Source: Peptostreptococcus sp. MV1 (GTDB taxonomy: Bacteria > Bacillota > Clostridia > Peptostreptococcales > Peptostreptococcaceae). From it: a DNA stretch of 36,756 nucleotides. The notes below the pieces were generated by a model. The model was not told where the DNA came from and did no database searches. It was given only the letters and a program-made list of their open reading frames with translations. Both the position numbers and the translations under genes were made by a program. The stretch is taken from NCBI RefSeq assembly GCF_000758885.1, contig NZ_JRNB01000066.1, positions 1-36,756 of the forward strand. Direction: 5' to 3'. Within the stretch, counting starts at the first letter, position 1; every line of letters starts with the position of its first letter. Below are positions 16,900 through 24,940 of this stretch, in pieces.

Positions 16900-17099
16900 C
16901 ACTATATCTATCATATTTTATAGATTTTTTGTCAAAAATACTATGCTATTTGAGACAAATTTCGTATATTTAATGCATATATGAGAACCATTAAAAATTA
17001 TACTATAAAAAATTTATTTTCATATGAATAAGCTTAAATTTAAAAATTCAGAAAGTATCAACATTTAGGTGTCATCATGTATACATATTAAAATAATTA

Positions 17100-17140
17100 T
17101 GGTATACTCAACTTATCGGATAAATAAACTAGACCCGATA
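17100..17140 (+). promoter_or_regulatory. Rhodanese promoter and leader inverted repeat
   Basis: The extended -10 TGGTATACT (17100-17108) predicts a start near 17115. An inverted repeat TATCGG...CCGATA (17114-17119 and 17135-17140) begins exactly at the predicted start, so it could be an operator or a 5' stem in the RNA. The -35 match is poor. Confidence 0.5.
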
Positions 17141-17181
17141 CTAATATTATTTTTATTTATAGTTATAAAGGAGATGTTACT

Positions 17182-18036
17182 ATGAAGAGACTTATTACTG
17201 TGGATGAATTCTTTGACCTACAGAAGAGCGACAAAAAGGTAGTTGTACTTGACTGTAGATTTGACCTTATGAACAAGACTTATGGTATTGATTCATACAA
17301 GGAAGGCCATATAAAGGATGCCTTCTTGATTAATATAGAAAAAGACCTAACTGATCCAGTTGGTCAGCATGGTGGTAGGCACCCATTCAAAGATCGTGAC
17401 CAGTTAAAAGAAATTATAGAGAGCTTTGGTATAGATAATGATACAGTAGTTGTTACATATGACGATGGTGACCTACAGGGTGCTGGTAGACTTGTTTTCC
17501 AGCTAAATAATCTAGGTTTTTATAATGCCTTCGTTCTTGACGGTGGTCTAATCGCCTACAAGGCCCACGGTGGACAGATAGAAACTGAAGTTAGAAAGCC
17601 AACCAAGTCTGACAAGGCATTTGATGTAAAGATTGATACTTCATTTATGGTTGACATGGAATATGTTAAGTCAAAATTATATGACGAAAATACAATTATA
17701 ATTGACTCTAGGTCACATCCGAGATACCTAGGACTTGAAGAGCCTGTTGACAAGGTTGCAGGTCATATACCTAGTGCCAAGAACTATTTCTTTATGGACA
17801 ACCTAAACATAGATGACATGACAAATTCTTCATACATCAGCGAAGATAAACTTAAAGAGCGTTTCAAAGACCTTGACCCTAAGAAGGAAATTATTGTTTA
17901 TTGCGGCTCAGGTATATCACTGATGGTAAATGCCCTTGCCCTAGACAAGATCGGTATACCATACAAAATTTATCCAGGCAGCTACTCAGACTGGATTAGC
18001 TATGACGAAAATAAGATTGCTACAGGTCAAGAATAA
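17182..18036 (+). CDS. Sulfurtransferase, tandem rhodanese
   Basis: Transfers sulfane sulfur from thiosulfate or 3-mercaptopyruvate to an acceptor. It has 284 residues in two rhodanese domains: about 5-135 and 155-282. The catalytic cysteine is Cys241 in the loop CGSGIS of the second domain. The equivalent loop in the first domain has YDDGDLQGAGR without cysteine, as usual for the inactive half. The CGSG loop is closer to mercaptopyruvate sulfurtransferases (CGSGV) than to classical rhodanese (CRKGV), so the former is favoured. AAGGAGATG is the SD. It is transcribed alone, divergent from nfnA. Confidence 0.9.
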   Translation: MKRLITVDEFFDLQKSDKKVVVLDCRFDLMNKTYGIDSYKEGHIKDAFLINIEKDLTDPVGQHGGRHPFKDRDQLKEIIESFGIDNDTVVVTYDDGDLQGAGRLVFQLNNLGFYNAFVLDGGLIAYKAHGGQIETEVRKPTKSDKAFDVKIDTSFMVDMEYVKSKLYDENTIIIDSRSHPRYLGLEEPVDKVAGHIPSAKNYFFMDNLNIDDMTNSSYISEDKLKERFKDLDPKKEIIVYCGSGISLMVNALALDKIGIPYKIYPGSYSDWISYDENKIATGQE

Positions 18037-18067
18037 AATAGGTAGTTTGTTTGATTTTTATTCATAC

Positions 18068-18104
18068 AAAAAGGCTATATACTCGGATGGGTAGATAGCC
18101 TTTT
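18068..18104. terminator. Bidirectional terminator, rhodanese / GT51 gene
   Basis: AAAAGGCTAT (18069-18078) pairs with ATAGCCTTTT (18095-18104), extended inward by TAC/GTA. T runs exist on both strands, the longer on the minus strand, so it ends both converging transcripts. Confidence 0.88.
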
Positions 18105-18137
18105 ACTTTACCATATTTTTATTTTTTTAGTATACTA

Positions 18138-19166
18138 CTAGTCAATTTCTGACTTAAAAGGGGTATCCCTATACATCTGTGCCTTGTATACATTTTCTTT
18201 TATATAGCCCAACTTGTACATTCTTAGCAAAACTGCGGCCTGCCTCTTTTTTGCCTGCTCGTAATTTTGATACAAACTTGGATTATTGGTAATACCTGCA
18301 AGCATAGTACACTCACCAAAGGTAAGCTTTGATACATCCTTACCAAAATAAAGATGGGCACCTGCTTGGACACCATAAGATGACTTACCTAAATATATAT
18401 TATTAAGATATGCCTCTAATATTTCATCTTTTGTCATTATCTTATTTAATTCATGGGCATTGTGTATATCCTGAATTTTTCTCTTAATTGTTTTTTCATT
18501 ACTGGTCAAAAGATTTTTAGAAACCTGCATATCTATTGTACTAGCACCTTGTGTAGAACCACCTGTAATATTATTAAAGAAAGACCTTGTCAGTGACCTA
18601 TAATCAACACCCTTGTGTTCATAAAACCTATGATCTTCAATTGCCACAACAGCCTTCTGCAAATTTGCAGGTATCCTGGCTAGGGCTACGGGTTCCTTAT
18701 TTATATAGCTATCATTTACCATTTTTTTAGTCAAGACTGGCATATCACTTACTACATTTCTAACATATAAAAAACCAGCCGAACCACCTATGATAGAAAT
18801 TACAAGCACTATTAATAAAAGTCTTTTAACTATCCTAAATAAAAATGATGATCTTGACTCATAATAATCCTCTTCTTCATAGTCCTCATAATCATCATAG
18901 TCATCTTCTTCATATGTCGACCTTCTTTTTCTAGGATAATAATCAGCATCCGTATTTTTCATATACTTATCCAAACTTTTATTTCTCATATCTCTAAAAT
19001 CGACTATCTTTGAATCATTATCTCCACTACCGGCTTGCTTTTTTATGCGAATCTTGTTCTTGCCCTTATTTTGCTGCCTGCTGGACCTGACCTGTTTAGT
19101 TTTGTCGGGAGTGGATGAAGCTATTTTCTTGCGCCTCAACTTATTTATATCATTATTGTCTGCCAT
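18138..19166 (-). CDS. Stand-alone GT51 peptidoglycan glycosyltransferase, divergent
   Basis: GT51 enzymes polymerise lipid II into glycan strands outside the membrane. This 342-residue protein has a basic N-terminus (10-45), an Asp/Glu/Tyr-rich tract (about 84-103), one membrane helix (about 109-135) and a GT51 domain (about 160-325) with no transpeptidase domain after it. Glu177 in AIEDHRFYEHKG is the first catalytic acid. Motif 2 reads GASTIDMQ (207-214) where STIT or STIS is usual, and the RKxxE motif reads RKIQD (229-233), placing Asp at the second catalytic position. KDEILEAYLNNIYLG is normal. The SD GGGGGAGG overlaps the stop codon of the exonuclease gene. It is probably an active but divergent enzyme. 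Confidence 0.82.
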   Translation of the reverse strand: MADNNDINKLRRKKIASSTPDKTKQVRSSRQQNKGKNKIRIKKQAGSGDNDSKIVDFRDMRNKSLDKYMKNTDADYYPRKRRSTYEEDDYDDYEDYEEEDYYESRSSFLFRIVKRLLLIVLVISIIGGSAGFLYVRNVVSDMPVLTKKMVNDSYINKEPVALARIPANLQKAVVAIEDHRFYEHKGVDYRSLTRSFFNNITGGSTQGASTIDMQVSKNLLTSNEKTIKRKIQDIHNAHELNKIMTKDEILEAYLNNIYLGKSSYGVQAGAHLYFGKDVSKLTFGECTMLAGITNNPSLYQNYEQAKKRQAAVLLRMYKLGYIKENVYKAQMYRDTPFKSEID

Positions 19167-19178
19167 AAAAACCTCCCC

Positions 19179-19697
19179 CTATATAGACGTCCTTATCTTC
19201 ATAAACAACTTAGCTGTTGCTAGGGTGTCAGAGTCTGCTCTATGGGCATTTTCATTCAAAATACCGTAATAGTCACATGCAGTCTGCAATTTTTTATTCT
19301 TGCCCTTGTATTCCTTATTTTTCTTCAACATTTCCATAGTACATATATAGTTATCAATAGGATCCAAGTCCATTTGTTCTAAATAATAATTTAAAAAGGT
19401 CACATCGAATTTTGCATTGTGGGCTATTATAGTCCTGTCACCTATATATCTCCTAAAATTAGGTAGAACATCTTCAAGCGTCAGGGCATCTTCAACCATA
19501 TCATTCGTTATATTAGTTATTTCAGTTATAACACTAGGTATAAACCCCTTTGGCTTTATAAGTCTAGAATAGTTCCTGTGTATTCTATCACCCTTAATTT
19601 CAGTCACGCCTATTTCTATTATTTCATCACCATTAAAAGGACTCAAGCCCGTAGTTTCCAAGTCAACCACTACATATTCTTCTTCAAAAAAGCCCAT
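19179..19697 (-). CDS. DEDDh 3'-5' exonuclease (DNA polymerase III epsilon-like)
   Basis: This 172-residue single-domain nuclease of the DnaQ/RNase T superfamily has all metal-binding residues: Asp12 and Glu14 in VDLETTG, Asp98 in HNAKFDVTFL, and His152 plus Asp157 in HRADSDTLATA, hence DEDDh. It may proofread for or act beside DNA polymerase III, or trim other DNA or RNA; Firmicute replicases often carry this domain inside PolC instead, so an accessory role is likely. GAGGAGGTG stands before the ATG. It lies 22 bases after the TtcA-like gene in one operon. Confidence 0.88.
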   Translation of the reverse strand: MGFFEEEYVVVDLETTGLSPFNGDEIIEIGVTEIKGDRIHRNYSRLIKPKGFIPSVITEITNITNDMVEDALTLEDVLPNFRRYIGDRTIIAHNAKFDVTFLNYYLEQMDLDPIDNYICTMEMLKKNKEYKGKNKKLQTACDYYGILNENAHRADSDTLATAKLFMKIRTSI

Positions 19698-19719
19698 ATG
19701 TACACCTCCTCACTTTCAT

Positions 19720-20610
19720 TTAATCTATATCATCTAATTTAGGATCATCAAACCTCTCCATAAAGCTGTGTTTTTCACCTTCTAACTGCCATCCTAGTAT
19801 AGAGTCAACATTTACATTTTCTGCAGCCTTAAATATAGATTTTTCTACATTGGCAAAATTCTCTGACAGGCTCTTGATAAGGTCTTTTATCTCATACCTC
19901 TTATTACCTGTCCTATTGGCAGCTACTGTACATGCACAGTTAATAGGTGCCAAACCTGTATATTTTACCCACCTTATAATATCCTCTTCCCTAATATAGT
20001 ATAGGGGTCTAATTAATTCAAGGCCTTCAAAATTAGTTGACTTCAACCTTGGCAACATAGTCTTAAAGTTACCTGAACATAAGATATTCATCATAGTGGT
20101 CTCAATTACATCATCAAAATGGTGACCCAAGGCTAGCTTATTACAACCCAAGGATTCTGCCTTACCATACAGGGCTCCCCTTCTCATCCTAGCGCACATA
20201 TAGCAAGGATAGTCGCTAGCTATCCTATCAGCCACTTCAAATATTTGTGAGTCAAATACCTGAATCGGAATCTCCAAGTACCTGGCATTGTCTAGGAGTA
20301 TATCCCTAATTGACTCGTGGTAACCTGGGTCCATACCTATGTATACTACTTCAAAGTTCACAGGTGAATGCCTCTTTAGCTCTTGGAACATCTTGGCCAT
20401 CAGGATACTGTCCTTGCCACCAGATATGGCCACAGCTATCCTATCACCCTCTTCAACTAGATTATAGGCCTTTATAGCCTTGATAAACTTTGACCACAAT
20501 TTTTTTCTATATCTCTTTGTAATACTCTTCTCTATTTCTTTTAAATCCTTTTTTTCTTCATCAGGAACTATTAGGTTACATCCTGTTCCTGCTAGTTTGT
20601 TTTCTGACAT
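19720..20610 (-). CDS. TtcA-family tRNA sulfurtransferase (PP-loop ATPase)
   Basis: Activates a tRNA base by adenylation and inserts sulfur; TtcA makes 2-thiocytidine 32. From the ATG at 20610 it has 296 residues. The PP-loop SGGKDS is at 63-68, the CxxC pair Cys136 and Cys139 in YPCYMCARMRRG, GHHFDDVIET at 162-171, and NCACTV (Cys225, Cys227) further on. An upstream ATG extends the frame by 14 codons, but it overlaps the -10 of the promoter and has no SD, whereas GGAGG precedes the chosen ATG by 5 bases. Relatives of the same family can have other targets, so the tRNA site is an inference. Confidence 0.87.
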   Translation of the reverse strand: MSENKLAGTGCNLIVPDEEKKDLKEIEKSITKRYRKKLWSKFIKAIKAYNLVEEGDRIAVAISGGKDSILMAKMFQELKRHSPVNFEVVYIGMDPGYHESIRDILLDNARYLEIPIQVFDSQIFEVADRIASDYPCYMCARMRRGALYGKAESLGCNKLALGHHFDDVIETTMMNILCSGNFKTMLPRLKSTNFEGLELIRPLYYIREEDIIRWVKYTGLAPINCACTVAANRTGNKRYEIKDLIKSLSENFANVEKSIFKAAENVNVDSILGWQLEGEKHSFMERFDDPKLDDID

Positions 20611-20650
20611 TTTTCCTCCATATCTTTTAGCAATTAAAAATTCACCCCTC

Positions 20651-20680
20651 ATTATACCATAGATGTAGCTAGATGGTCAA
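20651..20680 (-). promoter_or_regulatory. Promoter of the ttcA-like/exonuclease/GT51 operon
   Basis: The -35 is TTGACC (20675-20680), the spacer 18 bases, and the -10 TATAAT (20651-20656). The start near 20644 lies inside the longer reading frame and so decides the start codon at 20610. Past the topB stop at 20755 I see no clear terminator, so topB read-through is possible. Confidence 0.75.
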
Positions 20681-20754
20681 AGCTATAAATAACAACAATC
20701 TCAACCTATGTGTATCCTTAGAGTCAAAATGCTATGAATATAAGATGTAAGAAA

Positions 20755-23040
20755 CTATTTTTTAGCATCTATTTTCAATTTTAGTATCTTATCCGGCCCA
20801 ATATTGTAGCTTATATTTGCTTCAAACTTATTACCATTAATATCTTGAAGCCCCTTCATCGATGCTTGACCCTTTTTAGCCAGGGATTTGACCATAGTCT
20901 TATTTGGTTTTTTGTTATATGATGCCAACTGGGTATCATTCTTCCAAATAGTAAAACCACACTCCCTGTAATTTTTGCAGGAAAAGGCCTTTGGAGATTC
21001 TATTACATTGGACCCACATACAGGGCATTTTGTAATTATTTCAAGACCTGTCTGAGAATCTATTTCCTTAGCCTTAGGCTTTTTAGATAAACTTGATTTA
21101 GTCTTGGTAGAAGTTTTGGCTTGACCTGATTTTTGCGTCTTGGCCTTGCCGGTTGACTTATCAGTAGATTTTAAATCCCCATCTTTGTTTCTAAGACTTG
21201 ATTCTTTTACAAACTTTTTAGTCTTGGGATTATATACAATCTTGTCAGTATTTATAGGTCTACTAGGTCCAAACTTTATCCTATTGACATTATCATATAC
21301 AAATTTACATATCATATTTAAATAGTCTTTTCTAGAAAAGTTGCCCTTTTGTATATCAAATAGGCTCTTTTCTAACTTGCCCGTAAAGTCTACATCAAAC
21401 AAATCCTCTACAGGGAATATCTCAACTAAGTTTATACCCAAATCTGTTATAAAATAGCTCTTGCCCTTCTTTTTTACATAGCCGACTTGGCCTATCTTCT
21501 TCAATACATCTGCCCTTGTCGCAGAGGTACCTATTGAGTAACCCGATAAGACACTATCATCATCCTCAGATACATTCTTCCCGCAATTTTTCATGGCCTT
21601 TAATAGTGAATCTTCTGTATAGGGCTTTGGTGGGGATGTCATCTTTTCAACTGGACTTATATCCAAGACCTCTACGCTATCGCCCTTTTCTACCCATGGC
21701 AGAAGATTACCACTAGTAGACTTTCCATACAGCTCCAGATACCCCAAAACTTTTAAGACCTTTCCCTTGGATTGGAACTTATACCTATCTACATCAGTAT
21801 TTATTTCTGTATTTTCATATTCGGCAGGTGGCATAAAGTTAGCTAAAAACCTGTCTCTAATCGCTTCATAGACTATCTTTTCATCATTTGATAAGCTTGG
21901 TGGAGGTATTATATAGGTAGGTATAATGGCACTGTGGCTCTCTACCTTTGATGAATCAAATACCCTCTTTGACTTAGAAAACTTTATATTATTCTCACAT
22001 GGGTGACCCTTTTTGATAAGATTTAGGGTCTTTTCAACCTTGCCTGCCAAACTCTCTTCTAAATATACTGAGTCTGTTCTTGGATAGGTTATATATCCTC
22101 CCTTTCCCTTACCTTCGTACAGACTCTGACATATATTTAAGACCTTGTCAGATGTAAAACTAGCGTACTTTGATGTAATAAATCCCTGCAGTGAAGTCAA
22201 GGAAAATAACTTTGGTGCATATTCTTTAGACTTGGTCACTTTTTTAGAACTTATAAGCCCTATTTTTGAATCTATACTATCGACTATAGCCCTAGCCTGG
22301 TCCAGGTCATTTATTTTCTTATTTTTATCTATGGCCAATTTGCCCTTATAATCACCATTTTTAGCCCTAAAATTTCCCTCAATCTCATAATACTTTTCCG
22401 GTACAAAATTCCTAATCTCCATGTCCCTATCATAGACTAATTTTACTGTAGGTAGTATTACCCTTCCTATATTAAGCATTTTGCCATTACCGTACTTTAG
22501 TGTTGCAGCACATGTAAAGTTAATACCTATCAACCAATCAGTAATAAGCCTAGTATAACCAGCAGCCTGAAGATTTCTCATATCCTCATCATCCTTCAGC
22601 TCTTTTAAGCCCCTCGTGATGTCCTCAGGAGTCCATTCATTGACCAATATACGCTTGACCGGTTTCCTATTTTTTGCCATCATAAATATCAAGAAAGATA
22701 TTAATTCACCCTCCCTATCATTATCAGTTGCATTTATTATGTAGTCTACATCTTTTCTATTTATAAGACTAGAAACTATGTTAAACTGTTTATTTTTACC
22801 CTTGTCAACCTTGAATTTAAATTTGGACTCAGGTATAAATGGGTAGTGTTCCATCTTCCATGATCCCGAGTACCTATCCTTGTCATAGTCCTTCATATCA
22901 TATAGGGATACCAGGTGGCCAACTGCATATGTAACTATATAATTGTTTCCTTCAAAGTAACCATCCTTCCTAGCATTTGCCTTCAAAAAGGACGCTATTG
23001 TCTTCGCTACTGATGGCTTCTCTGCCAATACTAATATCAT
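20755..23040 (-). CDS. topB: DNA topoisomerase III (type IA)
   Basis: Relaxes and decatenates DNA by passing strands through a transient break. It has 761 residues, somewhat longer than average. The Toprim domain has Glu7 (LAEKPS) and the acidic triad Asp106, Asp108, Glu110 in DNDREGE. The catalytic Tyr319 is in ITYPRTDS. The segment usually read as GRVQTPTL here reads GRVILPTV (192-199). A Lys/Ser-rich linker (about 605-660) leads to a C-terminal zinc finger with Cys672, 675, 688 and 694. The SD is AAGGAGA. It is chromosomal in setting: no conjugation genes are nearby, unlike topB homologues on mobile elements. Confidence 0.94.
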   Translation of the reverse strand: MILVLAEKPSVAKTIASFLKANARKDGYFEGNNYIVTYAVGHLVSLYDMKDYDKDRYSGSWKMEHYPFIPESKFKFKVDKGKNKQFNIVSSLINRKDVDYIINATDNDREGELISFLIFMMAKNRKPVKRILVNEWTPEDITRGLKELKDDEDMRNLQAAGYTRLITDWLIGINFTCAATLKYGNGKMLNIGRVILPTVKLVYDRDMEIRNFVPEKYYEIEGNFRAKNGDYKGKLAIDKNKKINDLDQARAIVDSIDSKIGLISSKKVTKSKEYAPKLFSLTSLQGFITSKYASFTSDKVLNICQSLYEGKGKGGYITYPRTDSVYLEESLAGKVEKTLNLIKKGHPCENNIKFSKSKRVFDSSKVESHSAIIPTYIIPPPSLSNDEKIVYEAIRDRFLANFMPPAEYENTEINTDVDRYKFQSKGKVLKVLGYLELYGKSTSGNLLPWVEKGDSVEVLDISPVEKMTSPPKPYTEDSLLKAMKNCGKNVSEDDDSVLSGYSIGTSATRADVLKKIGQVGYVKKKGKSYFITDLGINLVEIFPVEDLFDVDFTGKLEKSLFDIQKGNFSRKDYLNMICKFVYDNVNRIKFGPSRPINTDKIVYNPKTKKFVKESSLRNKDGDLKSTDKSTGKAKTQKSGQAKTSTKTKSSLSKKPKAKEIDSQTGLEIITKCPVCGSNVIESPKAFSCKNYRECGFTIWKNDTQLASYNKKPNKTMVKSLAKKGQASMKGLQDINGNKFEANISYNIGPDKILKLKIDAKK

Positions 23041-23092
23041 ATAAGTCTCCTTCCCACATCCGTACTCATGTCGTATTTATTCTCGTCTTTAC

Positions 23093-23098
23093 ATTATA
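23093..23098 (-). promoter_or_regulatory. topB promoter (extended -10)
   Basis: TGGTATAAT on the minus strand, about 55 bases upstream of the topB ATG. There is no good -35 at 17 bases. Confidence 0.6.
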
Positions 23099-23203
23099 CC
23101 ATATTGAAAAATATATCCTTAATTTTCATATAATTTATTTAAAATCTTTAAGAATTGCACTATTCACATCTTTATAGCTAGATACATCTTATTATATTCC
23201 TAT

Positions 23204-23249
23204 AAAAAAAGACAGCCCTAAATTACCAAAGATAAATTAGACACTGTCT
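23204..23249 (-). terminator. purF terminator
   Basis: On the minus strand AGACAG pairs with CTGTCT (outer arms at 23244-23249 and 23210-23215), with a partly paired AT-rich interior, followed by seven T. It is 66 bases past the purF stop codon. Confidence 0.8.
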
Positions 23250-23314
23250 ATTATTTACTAGTCCATCATATATAGCTTATCTACACTGATGAAGAATTAA
23301 TTTATATTTTTTAA

Positions 23315-24733
23315 CTAAACCCTCTTGCTACTGCAGCAATTCATCTGAGTTGGGTCACTTGGTATTCCACCGGCATACTTGCCTGTAAAACAAGCATCAC
23401 AATATTCAAGACCTGGACATAGTTGGCCAAGATCTTCCAAGTCCAAGAAGCCTAGTGAATCCGCATTTATACTGTCCCTAATTTCGTCAATTGTGTGGTT
23501 TACAGCAACTAGGTTTTCACTACTTGGTACATCTGTTCCATAGTAGCATGCATGCTTGAATGGAGGCGAACTGATCCTCACGTGGACTTCAAGTGCTCCT
23601 GCATCCTTTAACATCTTAACTATGTTCTTTATAGTAGTACCTCTTACAATAGAGTCGTCTACCATCACTACCCTCTTGCCCTTAACTACATCTCTGATTA
23701 CATTTAACTTAGCCTGAACACCAGCAGTTCTTTCGTTCTGCTTTGGCTTTATAAATGTTCTACCAACATAACTGTTTTTGTAGAAGGCCATGCCATATGG
23801 TAAATTTGATCCCTGAGAATATCCTACTGCTGCTGCTAATCCAGATTCAGGTACACCTATTACAAGATCAGCATCTACAGGGTACTTTTCAGCCAAAAGA
23901 CTACCAGCCTTTACTCTAGAAGAGTAAACACTCTGTCCATCTATTATACTATCTGTCCTAGCAAAGTATATATATTCAAATATACATCTTGACTTAACCT
24001 CTGCATGAGATATCCAGTCAGAATGTATCTGTCCATCTATTATAGTTACTATTTCACCTGGCTCAACATCTCTGATAAATTCAGCCCCTATAGTATCTAA
24101 GGCAGCTGATTCTGAACTCAAGAAATATATGTTGTCCTTCCTACCTATACATAAGGGCCTAAAACCTAATGGATCTCTAGCACCTATCAACTTTGATGGG
24201 CTGGCAACCACCATCGAAAAAGCCCCTCTTAGCTTCTGGGCTGCAGACTTGACTGCATCCTGTATTGACAAAGTATGTAACCTTTCTCTAGCTATGAGGT
24301 AGGCAATTACCTCAGAATCCGTATTAGTCTGGAATATAGCCCCAGTAGTTGCCAATTCCTGCTTTAATTCGATTGCATTAGTCAAGTTACCGTTATGGGC
24401 CATTGACAATATACCCTTCATATAATGAATTACAAATGGCTGGGCATTTTCACGTCCTATTCCACCTGCAGTAGAATATCTAACGTGACCTACACCTAGG
24501 TTACCCTTCAAGGACCTCAATATATCCTTGTTGAAAACTTCATTAACTAAGCCACTATCCTTGTGGAACATAACGTTCCTACCTTCTTCATTTGTATTTG
24601 TAACTGATATACCAGCACTCTCTTGTCCCCTGTGCTGTAGGGCAAACAAACCATAGTAAACATACGACGCTACATCTTCTCCGTCGAAATCAAATGCACC
24701 AAATATGCCACATTCTTCTCTTAATCCTGCCAT
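23315..24733 (-). CDS. purF: Amidophosphoribosyltransferase (Fe-S type)
   Basis: First committed step of purine synthesis: PRPP plus glutamine to phosphoribosylamine. From the ATG at 24733 it has 472 residues. A seven-residue propeptide (MAGLREE) would be cut to expose Cys8, the glutaminase nucleophile, as in the Bacillus enzyme. RYSTAG and HNGNL belong to the glutaminase domain; VVMVDDSIVRGTT is the PRPP loop. Cysteines in SRCIFEY, HACYYG and EYCDAC (Cys445, Cys448) are the expected [4Fe-4S] ligands. Two upstream ATGs in frame are poorer because GAGGAG sits 9 bases before 24733. The gene stands apart from any pur operon. Confidence 0.96.
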   Translation of the reverse strand: MAGLREECGIFGAFDFDGEDVASYVYYGLFALQHRGQESAGISVTNTNEEGRNVMFHKDSGLVNEVFNKDILRSLKGNLGVGHVRYSTAGGIGRENAQPFVIHYMKGILSMAHNGNLTNAIELKQELATTGAIFQTNTDSEVIAYLIARERLHTLSIQDAVKSAAQKLRGAFSMVVASPSKLIGARDPLGFRPLCIGRKDNIYFLSSESAALDTIGAEFIRDVEPGEIVTIIDGQIHSDWISHAEVKSRCIFEYIYFARTDSIIDGQSVYSSRVKAGSLLAEKYPVDADLVIGVPESGLAAAVGYSQGSNLPYGMAFYKNSYVGRTFIKPKQNERTAGVQAKLNVIRDVVKGKRVVMVDDSIVRGTTIKNIVKMLKDAGALEVHVRISSPPFKHACYYGTDVPSSENLVAVNHTIDEIRDSINADSLGFLDLEDLGQLCPGLEYCDACFTGKYAGGIPSDPTQMNCCSSKRV

Positions 24734-24792
24734 TATTTTTTTCTCCTCTATTAATTCACTCATTTTTCGTACATTCATTCCCTTACACTTAT

Positions 24793-24830
24793 ATTTTATT
24801 CGTATTTATGATTTTTGGCAAGAGCGAATA
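24793..24830 (-). promoter_or_regulatory. purF promoter with inverted CGAAT elements
   Basis: On the minus strand the -35 is TTGCCA (24816-24821), the spacer 17 bases and the -10 TAAAAT (24793-24798). Two inverted TATTCG/CGAATA elements (24797-24802 and 24825-24830) flank the -35. Their CGAA cores recall the paired PurR boxes of Gram-positive bacteria, but the match to the full PurBox consensus is incomplete. Confidence 0.5.
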
Positions 24831-24849
24831 CGTATTTTTTTTATTTTTT

Positions 24850-24905
24850 TTACAAAAAAGAGATAAAATATTGAAAATTATCGAACTTTCAACCCTTTAT
24901 CTCTT
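24850..24905 (-). terminator. gltX terminator
   Basis: AGAGATAAA pairs with TTTATCTCT (24859-24867 and 24896-24904), with an inner TTGAAA/TTTCAA stem, followed on the minus strand by TTTTTTG. It lies 36 bases past the gltX stop codon. Confidence 0.9.
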
Positions 24906-24940
24906 ATTAATCATTCGTGTTTATTTATATTTTTCGAAAT

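Larger units (their letters stand above)
16798..17181. other. 384-bp divergent gap with two promoters and inverted repeats
   Basis: There is no reading frame here. On the minus strand TATAAT (16894-16899) is the best -10 for nfnA. A TTGACA at 16930-16935 is too far from it to be its -35, but could pair with a weak GATAGA. Upstream of these are a palindrome ATTTG-AGA-CAAAT (16948-16960) and TTTGTC...GACAAA (16928-16933 and 16954-16959), possible operator sites. On the plus strand the rhodanese promoter is at 17103-17108. Confidence 0.6.

Noticed and set aside
20610-20652. Longer N-terminus of the TtcA-like protein
   Set aside because: The extra codons overlap the promoter -10 and lie upstream of the predicted transcription start; GGAGG fits the internal ATG.
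24734-24792. Purine riboswitch before purF
   Set aside because: The leader from the predicted start is too short and shows no purine aptamer core.
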